A DNA stretch of 64,000 nt. Origin: Pseudopedobacter sp035496935. Lineage in GTDB: Bacteria > Bacteroidota > Bacteroidia > Sphingobacteriales > Sphingobacteriaceae. The notes under the pieces were generated by a model that did not search any database, was not told the DNA's origin, and worked only from the letters and a program-made list of their open reading frames with translations. Position numbers and translations under genes: made by a program. Numbering within the stretch: position 1 is the stretch's first letter; each line of letters begins with the position of its first letter. The DNA is taken from contig DATJED010000023.1 in NCBI GenBank assembly GCA_035496935.1, forward strand, positions 496,001-560,000, written 5' to 3'. Below, piece after piece: positions 16,779 to 25,591 of the stretch.

Positions 16779-17897
16779 ATGACAGTTTTAGAGGTTGATT
16801 CTCCAAAAAGAAAAAAAGATTTTTTAGATGTTGCCCGCATAATTTACAAAGATGACGATGTATGGGTTTGCCCTTTAGATAAAGACATCGAAGCAGTTTT
16901 CGATCCATCAAAAAACAGTTTCCACAGCCACGGAAAAGCCAAGCGTTGGATTTTATTAGATGACAACAAAAAACTAATTGGAAGAATTGCCGCGTTTATA
17001 AACGATAAAAAAGCCTATACTTTTGATAAACCCACCGGTGGTGTTGGCTTTGTGGAATGTATTGATAATGCCGAAGCGTTTAAACTTTTGTTTGATACCG
17101 CAAAACAGTGGTTGCAAGAAAACGGTATGGAAGCAATGCTTGGGCCAATAAACTTTGGCGAAAACGATACTTTTTGGGGCTTGCTAATTGAAGGTTACAC
17201 CCACCCTTCTTACGGGATGAATTACAACAAACCATACTACCACAAACATTTTAAGGATTATGGTTTTGAAACCGAGTACGAACAATTAACCAACCATTTA
17301 GATCTTCACAAAGAATTTCCAGAGCGTTTCACGAAAATTGCAAACTGGGTTTCAAACAAAGAAGGTTACACTTTTAAACCGCTAGATCCTAAAAACTTCG
17401 ACAAGTTTGCTAATGATTTTGTGGAGATTTATAATGACGGGTGGAAAAGTTTTGCCAATTTTTCTCCGATTAAACTTTCAACGGTAATGGAAAGTTTTGA
17501 GCAGATGAAGCTGATTATGGACCCTAAATTGATTTGGTTTGCCTATATCAATGATGAACCGGCTTCTTTTGTGGTGATGTTGCCAGACGCCAACCTTATG
17601 ATTAAGCCCTTAAACGGTAAGCTTGATTTAATTGGTAAAATAAAGTTCATGTACAAAAAAATTACTGGTGTAAACAGAATGAGGGCGATTGTTATGGGCA
17701 CAAAAGAAAAATTTCAGAAACACGGTTTAGAGTCGGCCATATTTATAAAACTTAAAGAGTATGTTATACCCAAAAACCAATATGATGAATTAGAACTTTC
17801 ATGGGTTGGTGATTTTAATGATAAAATGCTGGCAATCCACAACGCAACGGGTTCGGTTTTTGGAAAAAAACATGCAACCCTAAAATGTGTTTTTTAA
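16779..17897 (+). CDS. GNAT-superfamily protein (YghO-like)
   Basis: The 372-aa protein has no signal peptide. It resembles the acyl-CoA N-acyltransferase-fold family related to E. coli YghO: N-terminal FLDVARIIYKDDDVWVCPLDKD, central AMLGPINFGENDTFWGLLIEG and a C-terminal ELSWVGDFNDKMLAIHNATG followed by a lysine-rich end. The substrate is unknown. I start at the ATG after the upstream terminator (MTVLEVDS); an ATG 11 codons earlier lies inside the terminator hairpin. Confidence 0.82.
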   Translation: MTVLEVDSPKRKKDFLDVARIIYKDDDVWVCPLDKDIEAVFDPSKNSFHSHGKAKRWILLDDNKKLIGRIAAFINDKKAYTFDKPTGGVGFVECIDNAEAFKLLFDTAKQWLQENGMEAMLGPINFGENDTFWGLLIEGYTHPSYGMNYNKPYYHKHFKDYGFETEYEQLTNHLDLHKEFPERFTKIANWVSNKEGYTFKPLDPKNFDKFANDFVEIYNDGWKSFANFSPIKLSTVMESFEQMKLIMDPKLIWFAYINDEPASFVVMLPDANLMIKPLNGKLDLIGKIKFMYKKITGVNRMRAIVMGTKEKFQKHGLESAIFIKLKEYVIPKNQYDELELSWVGDFNDKMLAIHNATGSVFGKKHATLKCVF

Positions 17898-17915
17898 AAG
17901 AATTACTCGTAAAAC

Positions 17916-17955
17916 AAAAAAAGCGTCTCAAAATACACTTTGAGACGCTTTTTTT
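17916..17955. terminator. bidirectional terminator between convergent genes
   Basis: A 10-bp perfect stem (GCGTCTCAAA / TTTGAGACGC) with a 6-base loop is flanked by seven As and seven Ts. It is placed symmetrically between the stops of the GNAT gene (plus) and the DUF5606 gene (minus). Confidence 0.95.
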
Positions 17956-17971
17956 GTTGAAATCATACTTA

Positions 17972-18514
17972 CTAAGGATTTTTACTTCCTCCGGCTTTTT
18001 TAACAGCAACTGATTTAGTGTTAGTTTTAACGTTCTTAGGTTTTGCCGTTTTAACCGTATCCTGTTTTGCAACTTTTGGAGCCTCTTTTTTAACTTCCGT
18101 TTTTTCTTCTTTGCTTTCTTCTGCAACAGGTGCTTCTTCATTAAATAAAGGTAAATCCTTTAATATATGAAACCAGCTTACAATCTTTTTAATGTCAGAT
18201 GAATAAACTTTCTGCTCATCATGCTCAGGCGCAACCTCAAAAAAGAAAGTTCTTAAAACTTTACCATCAGCTTTAGCATCTGGAACGTTTTTGGCGTCTT
18301 TCATTTTTGCTAAAATATCTTTAAGTCTTAAATCGTCATCCTCTCCGTAAACTGTAATATCATCTAAAGAAGCCAGTTTAGCTGTAGAGATATTTACAAT
18401 TGTTTTTGATTTCTGATTGTCTAAGCTCTCTAAAATATAGCCCGATTTATTTTGACCAATTAATTTGTGCAATCCGGGTTTTCCCGAAACCGCTACAATT
18501 CCTGCTAAATTCAT
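17972..18514 (-). CDS. DUF5606 domain-containing protein
   Basis: The 180-aa protein has an N-terminal domain of about 130 residues typical of DUF5606 (NLAGIVAVSGKPGLHKLIGQ, then IVNISTAKLASLDDITVYGE). A low-complexity Lys/Ala/Val/Thr-rich tail follows (about 130-180) and may bind nucleic acid or be disordered. The domain is found in Bacteroidota; its function is unknown. It starts 10 bases after the cyclophilin stop, so the two form an operon. Confidence 0.85.
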   Translation of the reverse strand: MNLAGIVAVSGKPGLHKLIGQNKSGYILESLDNQKSKTIVNISTAKLASLDDITVYGEDDDLRLKDILAKMKDAKNVPDAKADGKVLRTFFFEVAPEHDEQKVYSSDIKKIVSWFHILKDLPLFNEEAPVAEESKEEKTEVKKEAPKVAKQDTVKTAKPKNVKTNTKSVAVKKAGGSKNP

Positions 18515-18524
18515 AATTTATTTA

Positions 18525-18986
18525 TTAAGCTTCAATAATATCTATACTGATGATTTTATCACCTTGTTTAATGGCATCAACAACATCAACATTTTCAACT
18601 ACTTTACCAAAACAAGTGTGGTTTCTGTCTAAATGTGCAGTATTGTTTCTGCTGTGGCAAACAAAAAATTGCGAACCGCCAGTGTTTCTGCCTGCATGCG
18701 CCATTGATAATACGCCTCTATCGTGGTATTGGTTTTCACCAGTTAATTCGCAATCAATTTGGTAACCTGGGCCACCAGAACCTGCTTTGTACGCTGTAGC
18801 TTCGTCTCTTGAAAACGGACAACCACCTTGAATCACAAAATCAGGGATAACGCGATGAAATGTTAATCCATTATAAAAACCTTCTTTAGCAAGTTTTTTG
18901 AAATTTTCAACAGTTTTTTGGGCGTCGTTATCGTAAAACTCAACAGTCATGTCGCCTTTTGCAGTTTTTATTATTGCTTTGCTCAT
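18525..18986 (-). CDS. cyclophilin-type peptidyl-prolyl cis-trans isomerase
   Basis: The 153-aa single-domain cyclophilin has the catalytic-Arg block FHRVIPDFVIQGG, then GSQFFVCHSRNNTAHLDRNHTCFGKV. There is no signal peptide, so it acts in the cytosol on peptidyl-proline bonds. It is the first gene of a two-gene operon with the DUF5606 protein and divergent from the gene at 19074. Confidence 0.95.
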   Translation of the reverse strand: MSKAIIKTAKGDMTVEFYDNDAQKTVENFKKLAKEGFYNGLTFHRVIPDFVIQGGCPFSRDEATAYKAGSGGPGYQIDCELTGENQYHDRGVLSMAHAGRNTGGSQFFVCHSRNNTAHLDRNHTCFGKVVENVDVVDAIKQGDKIISIDIIEA

Positions 18987-19073
18987 CTTTAATTATTTTG
19001 TTAAGAGAGGCAAAATTAACAAAATTTTCTGCCCAGCTAAACGTTTTGATGCTTTATCCTTATTTTTAGAAAA

Positions 19074-20330
19074 ATGAAAGCAAAATACATACTCATTCTC
19101 CTCTTTTTTTTATCGATAAAAGCCTTTGCTTCATCTATTTTAATACCGATGGATGAGAGCCAAAGAAACCATTTAAAAGCTTACGGATTAGCTTACTACA
19201 CCTTAAAAAATGGGCTGGAAGTCGATTGGCTCTTAAACTACAGAGGTGGTAGTTTTTTGATTTTATACAACCAACAAATTGAAACAGAATTAAAAATAAG
19301 AGGCATTAGTTACGATGTAATTGCGGATGCAAAAGTAAATGCTATACTCACAGAAATTAGCCAGCCAGAAGTGAATATGGATATTGTGAAGTTAGAAAAA
19401 GCACCAAAAATTGCGGTTTACTCGCCTAAAAGCAAACTGCCTTGGGATGATGCCGTAACCATGGTTTTAACTTATGCCGAAATTCCTTACGATGTAATTT
19501 ACGATGAAGAAGTAATTGGCGGAAAATTGCCCGAATACGATTGGTTGCATTTACACCACGAAGATTTTACCGGACAATATGGACGTTTCTGGGCAAATTA
19601 CCGGGGCGCAAGTTGGTACCAGGAAGACGTTAAAAACCAGGAAGCCATGGCTAAAAAACTAGGTTTTTCTAAGGTTTCGTTAATGAAGCTGGCAGTTGCA
19701 CAAAAAATCAGGGATTTTTGCGGAGGCGGTGGATTTTTATTTGCTATGTGTTCTGGTACGGATAGCTTTGATATCGCATTGGCTGCAACCGGTGTTGATA
19801 TTTGCGAACAGATGTTTGATGGCGACGGAGCCGATCCTCAGGCGCAATCAAAATTGGATTATGCTAAATCTTTTGCGTTCCAAAATTTCAAGTTGGAATT
19901 AAACCCCATGAACTACGAGTTTTCTGATATTGATGTTACGCAAAGCAGACAGGTAGATAGAACCAGAGATTATTTTACGCTATTTGATTTTTCGGCAAAA
20001 TGGGATATTGTGCCCACCATGCTAACGCAAAATCACGAAAAGGTTATTAAAGGGTTTATGGGGCAAACTACTGCTTTTAAATCTTCATTAATAAAGCCCG
20101 ATGTTTTGGTAATGGGCGAATTAAAATCTGCCGGAGAAGCAAGATACATCCACGGCGAATATGGTAAAGGGCAATGGACTTTTTACGGCGGCCATGATCC
20201 AGAAGATTATCAGCACATGGTGGGCGACCCTCCTACTGATTTAAGCTTGTATCCAAATTCTCCAGGTTACCGACTAATTTTGAACAACGTTTTGTTTCCA
20301 GCTGCAAAAAAGAAAAAGCAAAAAACTTAA
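19074..20330 (+). CDS. exported protein with class-I glutamine-amidotransferase-like fold
   Basis: The 418-aa protein has a signal peptide (MKAKYILILLFFLSIKAFAS). The mature part contains PKIAVYSPKSKLPWDDAVTMVL, typical of the start of a flavodoxin-like/GATase1-like domain. It also has the nucleophile-like elbow GGGGFLFAMCSGTDSFDIAL (Cys near residue 226) and a late GEYGKGQWTFYGGHDPED. Similar Bacteroidota proteins are, as I recall, labelled 'asparagine synthetase B', but neither an N-terminal class-II amidotransferase Cys nor an ATP-pyrophosphatase motif is present. A lysine-rich tail ends the protein. The true substrate is unknown; location is probably periplasmic. Confidence 0.8.
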   Translation: MKAKYILILLFFLSIKAFASSILIPMDESQRNHLKAYGLAYYTLKNGLEVDWLLNYRGGSFLILYNQQIETELKIRGISYDVIADAKVNAILTEISQPEVNMDIVKLEKAPKIAVYSPKSKLPWDDAVTMVLTYAEIPYDVIYDEEVIGGKLPEYDWLHLHHEDFTGQYGRFWANYRGASWYQEDVKNQEAMAKKLGFSKVSLMKLAVAQKIRDFCGGGGFLFAMCSGTDSFDIALAATGVDICEQMFDGDGADPQAQSKLDYAKSFAFQNFKLELNPMNYEFSDIDVTQSRQVDRTRDYFTLFDFSAKWDIVPTMLTQNHEKVIKGFMGQTTAFKSSLIKPDVLVMGELKSAGEARYIHGEYGKGQWTFYGGHDPEDYQHMVGDPPTDLSLYPNSPGYRLILNNVLFPAAKKKKQKT

Positions 20331-20459
20331 TTACCCGTTTTATAAGATTGAATTGAGTTTAGTATCGTTTAAAACGAACACAATAAACATCATCCATTTT
20401 GTCATCAAATTGAAATCGAAAACTAAACAATCAAAATAATTTTCATTATTTCGCATCAA

Positions 20460-21143
20460 ATGTTAGAGATTATCCATCAAGATGAAGATTTGGTGCTTAT
20501 TAATAAGCCACACGGTTTATTGGTTCATCAATCGCCGATAGCAAGAGATGCCGAAGAATTTGCCCTTCAGCTACTTAGGGACCAATTGCAGAAAAACGTT
20601 TGGCCTGCGCATCGGCTCGATAGAAAAACTGGCGGTTTATTGCTATTTGCCCTTAATAAAGAAACTAACGTTTTACTACAGACGCTTTTTAGAGATAACC
20701 TGGTCAAGAAAAAGTATTTAGCAATTGTACGCGGCCATACTCCAAATGAAATGGATATTGATTATCCTTTAAGAAAAGAAAACGGCGTTATGCAGGAAGC
20801 TTTCACACATTTTAAAACCTTGCAACGGGCAGAAATTCCCGTTGCATTTGGCAAACATGATAGTTCCCGCTACTCGCTTATTGAAGCCGAGCCGCAAACA
20901 GGCCGGATGCATCAATTAAGGAAACATTTTGCACATATAAATCACCCAATTATTGGCGATCGGCCTCATGGTTGCAACAAACAAAATAAGCTTTTTAAGG
21001 AAACTTGGCAGATGGACACCATGATGTTACACGCTTCCGAGCTTAGTTTTGTACATCCACATTTAAAAAAAGAAGTTCATTTTAAAGCAAACGTACAAGC
21101 CGAGTTTTTAAGGATGTTCGATTTAATGAATTTTTCAATTTAA
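20460..21143 (+). CDS. truC: tRNA pseudouridine(65) synthase (RluA family, TruC-like)
   Basis: The 227-aa protein contains the RluA-family catalytic motif HRLDRKTGG (catalytic Asp near residue 53). The rest also follows E. coli TruC closely: LEIIHQDEDLVLINKPHGLLVH at the N-terminus, then PQTGRMHQLRKHFAHINHPIIGD and LLHASELSFVHP-type blocks. TruC makes pseudouridine 65 in some tRNAs. No S4 domain precedes the catalytic domain. Monocistronic. Confidence 0.85.
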   Translation: MLEIIHQDEDLVLINKPHGLLVHQSPIARDAEEFALQLLRDQLQKNVWPAHRLDRKTGGLLLFALNKETNVLLQTLFRDNLVKKKYLAIVRGHTPNEMDIDYPLRKENGVMQEAFTHFKTLQRAEIPVAFGKHDSSRYSLIEAEPQTGRMHQLRKHFAHINHPIIGDRPHGCNKQNKLFKETWQMDTMMLHASELSFVHPHLKKEVHFKANVQAEFLRMFDLMNFSI

Positions 21144-21308
21144 ACCTTTTGTTAAGCGGAATGTTAAACATGAGTTTAGCGCTATAATTTAACTATTGCT
21201 TTAAATCTATTAATTATTTGATCTTGTAGCTAATTTTTAGGTGATGGTATCATTTAATTTTTATGTTGTTTTATCCGTTTTAGATTTGTTCCATCAAAAA
21301 TTTCAAAT

Positions 21309-22124
21309 ATGAATAATAACATGTTAAAATATATGGGTGCTGTAATTTTTGCATCTGGTTTAACTGTCTTTTCGGCTTCTGCGCAAAAGCTCGACGACGT
21401 TCAGGAAGGCAACCTATTAGTTTCTTCAATAAAAGTTGATGGAAATGCAAACGAATGGACAATACCTTTAAAGGCTTTCAATAAAAGTACAGGACTGGCC
21501 TATACAATCGCCAACGACGATAAAAAGCTGTATGTGGTAATGCAGGCTAAAGATATCAACGCAACACGTAAGATTTTAATGGGAGGCATTACGTTTAGCA
21601 TCAACGCTGACGGAAAAAAACGTACACCAGAGGCACTTAGCTTAACTTACCCGGTAATTACACGCAATAGCCGAAGAGCTGCGATGGGCGGCGGTGGACA
21701 GAGATCTTTTGGCTCGTTTCAGTCCATGACTCAGGAACAAAAGGATTCTATGCAGAATGCTTTCGGGCAGAAACAGATTGCCGCTGCCAAGGATATTAAA
21801 ATTTCTGGATTTAAAAACGTTACCGACACTTTGGTTTCTATTTATAACGAGTACAGCATTAAAGCAATCGCGAATTTAGACAATAATGGAACTTACACTT
21901 ATGAAATTGGAATTCCGCTTGAACTAATTCCTGTTGACATCCACAAAGAATTTGGCTACAATATTAAACTGAACGGGCTGCAAATGGGGAACTTTGGTCG
22001 TGGAGGCGGAGGAGACGGTGGTCGTCCCGTAGGTGGATTTGGCGGCGGCGGAAGAGGCGGTGTCGATTTTCAGGATTTAATCACTCCAACAGACATTTGG
22101 GGAAAATATACATTAGCTAAATAA
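21309..22124 (+). CDS. secreted CBM9/DOMON-like protein with Gly-rich C-terminus
   Basis: The 271-aa protein has a signal peptide (cleavage after SASAQ, about 26). Its first part (SSIKVDGNANEW..., then ANDDKKLYVVMQAKD) has the 'DG-x-W ... ndd-x-LYV' layout of the carbohydrate-binding-module-9/DOMON-like fold. The C-terminus includes a Gly/Arg-rich segment (GNFGRGGGGDGGRP, then GGFGGGGRGG). It lies 25 bases upstream of the receptor-type barrel gene, so the two are probably co-transcribed. Its ligand is unknown. Confidence 0.75.
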   Translation: MNNNMLKYMGAVIFASGLTVFSASAQKLDDVQEGNLLVSSIKVDGNANEWTIPLKAFNKSTGLAYTIANDDKKLYVVMQAKDINATRKILMGGITFSINADGKKRTPEALSLTYPVITRNSRRAAMGGGGQRSFGSFQSMTQEQKDSMQNAFGQKQIAAAKDIKISGFKNVTDTLVSIYNEYSIKAIANLDNNGTYTYEIGIPLELIPVDIHKEFGYNIKLNGLQMGNFGRGGGGDGGRPVGGFGGGGRGGVDFQDLITPTDIWGKYTLAK

Positions 22125-22149
22125 AAAATCAAAATTTTCCCTAGGTGTT

Positions 22150-24990
22150 ATGAAATACTTCTACACAGCATTTACAGGTATTTTCCTGTCTCTCTTTCTT
22201 ATCGGTATTTGTTTAAATGCTGTGGCCCAAACTCAAGAAAAAGCAAAACCTATTCCCGTTAGGCAAGTCAGTGGAATTGTAAAAGATTCCACTAATCAAA
22301 CAATTATAGGTGCCAGCGTTACTTTAACATCGTCTGCGGATACGTTGCGTACCAGTACCAACGAAGACGGAATTTTTGTTTTCAGAAACGTAAAATCATG
22401 GGTGTTTACAATAAGTGTAAGCTCACTTGGCTATGCTGGCAAAGTGATTTCGGGCAAATATAACGATGCTACTCCTCGGTTAACCTTAGATCCGATTGTT
22501 TTAAAAACTGATTCGCGGATGCTTGATGCTGTTACCGTTAACGGTACGCCTTCAATAACTTACAAAACCGATACCGTAGAGTACAGGGCCAGCGATTATG
22601 TGGTGCGTGAGGGTGCAACTGTTGATGAGCTTTTGCAGAAAATGGAAGGTATGGAAGTTGGCAACGATGGTTCTTTAACCGTAAACGGAACTTCTATAAC
22701 AAAAGCCCGATTAAACGGAAAAGATATTTACGGTGGCGATGTAGCTACGGCTGTACAAAATTTGCCCGCCGAAATAGTGGAAAAAATACAGATAGTGGAT
22801 GATTATGGGAACACTGCTGCCAGAACAGGGATAAAAGAGGGCGACCCCACCAAGGTTTTAAACATTACTACAAAAGCCGAAAAATCTGTAGGTAACATGG
22901 CAAGGTTGAATTTTGGCGTTGGCACAATGGATCAACTGGAAGCAAGCGCCAACATCACCCGGATAAATATGAACCAAACCCTTACAGCAAATGGCAATTT
23001 TATGCAAACTCCAAATGGTATTGCCGGTGGCAACAGCAGTATCGGGCGTTTGGGCTCTGGCAATAACCGTGGCGGAAGAAGCGGAAGTGGGTTTGGTGGC
23101 GGTGGCAGTGGAAATGCATCTGGTGGCGAAAGCTTAAGAACATCGCCTTCATTTACTTACCGTGATAAATTCGGAAAAAAAGTAGAGTTTTTAGCCAATT
23201 ATGCTTTTAGGTATAACGATAACAATACAATCACTGACAGTTATTCAGAGTTTAACAACATATTGGAAGATAAAAGTGTAGAAAAGACCTTCACCACAAG
23301 AAATTCTGACAACAAAAATTTTGGAGGTAGTCACAATATAAATTTCGAGATAGAATACAATATAGATAGTGCGAATTTTTTACAATTCAGACCTAACATA
23401 TCATTATCTAATAATGACTCAGAAAACTCTTCAAACACGTATCAAACAGGTTTTATACATCAAGATCAAGAAAACAGCAGTAAAGTTACCGGAAAAACCC
23501 CGAACATAGGGGGAACAGTAGCTTACCAACATATTTGGTTACGGAAACCGGGAAGAGTGTTTTCTGCTGAGGCAACTTTAGGGTCTCAGAAAAACGATAA
23601 CGAATCAGAACAAAATAACACAATTATATATTACGATGGAGACACAAATAATGTATTAAAAGATTCAACAATCCACCGAGCAATAAATACGAATAACTTA
23701 CAAAAAAACTATCGGGCTAGCTTAACTTATTCTGAGCCTATTACCGATTTATCACGGTTAGAATTTAATTCAAATGTTGAGCGAAGAGGTTACGATAACA
23801 GCAAGATTACGAGTAATATCGATAATTTAAACAATCGGTTTGTAATAGATTCTTTAAGTAATATTTTCGATTATTTTTTTACGCAATACAGAAACTCTAT
23901 AAATTATAAATACGGAAATAATCAAAGTAAATACAGTTTCTCTTTAGGATTAACCGGAGTTAATACTGCTTTAGTAGGCGAAAAAGTTAGTTTGGGCACA
24001 AAAACAAATCAAACTTATTTTAAAGTCATCCCAATTGCCCGCTTTCAGTTGCGTTTATCTAGTACTCACCAACTAGCGGTTTATTACAGAGGGAGTGCCA
24101 ACGAACCAAATTTCGACCAGATACAGCCCGTCCGCGATGTGTCAAATCCACAACGTCCGGTAGTAGGTAATCCTGATCTGAAAGCTGCTTTCACACATTC
24201 AATTGTAGGGCAATACAGTAACTATATCGCAAATTCTAAATTGAATTATAACATCCGGTTAAATTCTTCTTTTACAGAAAATCAGGTAACTAGTAACACT
24301 GTTGCTGTAAAAGATGTTTATGGCAGTTTTAAAAATGAAACACGTTATGTAAATATCAATGGCAATAACAGGCAAAGTGCCGATTATTCAATCTCTAAAC
24401 AGAGTGCTGACCGTAAATACAACTTCTCTTTAACCGGAAGCGTCGATAAAAGCGTTCGAGTAGCGATGAGCAACGGTGAAAAAACCACCTCAGATACTTG
24501 GGGATTTAAGGAAAGTTTAGGTCCACGTATTAACCCAACGGATTGGTTGGAGATTAATCCTTACGTATCTTATGATTTCAATAAAACTTCCTACTCTATT
24601 AGCGAGGGCATTACGCAAAAAATATGGTCCTTAAGTTTAGACGGTAATATTTATTTTTTAAAGAATTTACAGTTTGGGTCTGCTTTAAGCAAGAATTATG
24701 TAAGTGGCATAAACAGCAATGTAACTAACAACCCTTTCGTGATTAATACCATGTTACAGATGAAGGTGTTTAAAAACAAAGGTGCATTGCAGTTAAGAGC
24801 TTATGATTTATTAAACCAAAATAATTTTATAAACAGAAATACCAGTGATAATGGTTTTACCGAAACAGCTACCAATCCAAATAGCAGGTACGTAATGCTT
24901 AATTTGAGTATGAATCTGCAAAAATGGTCTGGTGCAATGGGCAAAAACGGAAGAGGTATAAGAAGACACGGCGACGGAAGTTTTTATTAA
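22150..24990 (+). CDS. outer-membrane TonB-dependent-receptor-type beta-barrel protein
   Basis: The 946-aa protein has a signal peptide (about 1-26) and a carboxypeptidase-regulatory-like domain (about 38-115: VSGIVKDSTNQTIIGASVTL). A plug-like region with VDELLQKMEGMEVGNDGSLTVNG follows, then a Gly-rich insertion (GGRSGSGFGGGGSGNASGG) and a long beta-barrel. Plug and barrel are of the OMP_b-brl_3 type; a clear TonB box cannot be assigned. The C-terminal residue before the stop is Tyr, whereas the typical signature is a terminal Phe. It follows the CBM9-like secreted protein by 25 bases; the cargo is unknown. Confidence 0.88.
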   Translation: MKYFYTAFTGIFLSLFLIGICLNAVAQTQEKAKPIPVRQVSGIVKDSTNQTIIGASVTLTSSADTLRTSTNEDGIFVFRNVKSWVFTISVSSLGYAGKVISGKYNDATPRLTLDPIVLKTDSRMLDAVTVNGTPSITYKTDTVEYRASDYVVREGATVDELLQKMEGMEVGNDGSLTVNGTSITKARLNGKDIYGGDVATAVQNLPAEIVEKIQIVDDYGNTAARTGIKEGDPTKVLNITTKAEKSVGNMARLNFGVGTMDQLEASANITRINMNQTLTANGNFMQTPNGIAGGNSSIGRLGSGNNRGGRSGSGFGGGGSGNASGGESLRTSPSFTYRDKFGKKVEFLANYAFRYNDNNTITDSYSEFNNILEDKSVEKTFTTRNSDNKNFGGSHNINFEIEYNIDSANFLQFRPNISLSNNDSENSSNTYQTGFIHQDQENSSKVTGKTPNIGGTVAYQHIWLRKPGRVFSAEATLGSQKNDNESEQNNTIIYYDGDTNNVLKDSTIHRAINTNNLQKNYRASLTYSEPITDLSRLEFNSNVERRGYDNSKITSNIDNLNNRFVIDSLSNIFDYFFTQYRNSINYKYGNNQSKYSFSLGLTGVNTALVGEKVSLGTKTNQTYFKVIPIARFQLRLSSTHQLAVYYRGSANEPNFDQIQPVRDVSNPQRPVVGNPDLKAAFTHSIVGQYSNYIANSKLNYNIRLNSSFTENQVTSNTVAVKDVYGSFKNETRYVNINGNNRQSADYSISKQSADRKYNFSLTGSVDKSVRVAMSNGEKTTSDTWGFKESLGPRINPTDWLEINPYVSYDFNKTSYSISEGITQKIWSLSLDGNIYFLKNLQFGSALSKNYVSGINSNVTNNPFVINTMLQMKVFKNKGALQLRAYDLLNQNNFINRNTSDNGFTETATNPNSRYVMLNLSMNLQKWSGAMGKNGRGIRRHGDGSFY

Positions 24991-25032
24991 GTAACTGAAA
25001 GACAAACATATAAATCGAATATTTGAAAATAA

Positions 25033-25060
25033 AAAAGAGGCCTGTTAAAGGGCCTCTTTT
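25033..25060. terminator. bidirectional terminator between receptor gene and dps
   Basis: A 10-bp perfect stem (AAAAGAGGCC / GGCCTCTTTT) with an 8-base loop lies between the convergent stops of the receptor gene and dps. Confidence 0.85.
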
Positions 25061-25087
25061 CATATCATAGGCAATACTAAGCAGATG

Positions 25088-25570
25088 TTATTGTTTTCCG
25101 TTCCATGCTCTAAGCATCCAACTTGTTTTTTCTTTAAACCGTAAAAAACCGATAATCATATCAGCGGTACCTTCGTCGCCGGCATTTTCAGTTGCATTTT
25201 CGATTACTTCACGCTCCAATTCTATAAGTTGTTTAAAATCGGCTAAAATAGCTTCTACCATTTTTTCTTCTTGCAAGCCATCGGTTTTAATTTCTTTGAT
25301 GCTAGAGCTTTTAATGTAATCTGAATAAGTACTCATCGGTGATTTTCCGAGCGTAAGGATACGTTCTGCCAGTTCATCGATTGTAAGCTGTGCGTTATTA
25401 TATAACTCCTCAAACTTAGCGTGTAAATCAAAAAAATGATGCCCTTTTACATTCCAGTGGCAACCTCTAACTTTTTGATAATGAATTTGGTAGTTTGCCA
25501 AAAGGATATTTAAATGGTCTGCTAATTCTATTACAGGTTTATCTTTTAATCCAATTTTATTTACTGTCAT
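25088..25570 (-). CDS. dps: Dps family ferritin-like DNA-protection protein
   Basis: The 160-aa protein has the Dps ferroxidase signature at the subunit interface: H in RGCHWNVKGHHFFDLH and the acidic pair in the following helix (KFEELYNNAQLTIDELAERI). It should oligomerise as a dodecamer, oxidise Fe(II) using peroxide and protect DNA in stress or starvation. No long basic N-terminal tail is present, so DNA binding may be weak. It lies 21 bases after the stop side of the NfeD-type gene, same strand. Confidence 0.93.
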   Translation of the reverse strand: MTVNKIGLKDKPVIELADHLNILLANYQIHYQKVRGCHWNVKGHHFFDLHAKFEELYNNAQLTIDELAERILTLGKSPMSTYSDYIKSSSIKEIKTDGLQEEKMVEAILADFKQLIELEREVIENATENAGDEGTADMIIGFLRFKEKTSWMLRAWNGKQ

Positions 25571-25591
25571 AATATATTTATTTAAAGCTTT

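Noticed and set aside
17815..18141. 108-codon Lys-rich minus-strand frame
   Set aside because: A shadow of the Lys-rich tail of the DUF5606 gene in another frame, crossing a terminator.
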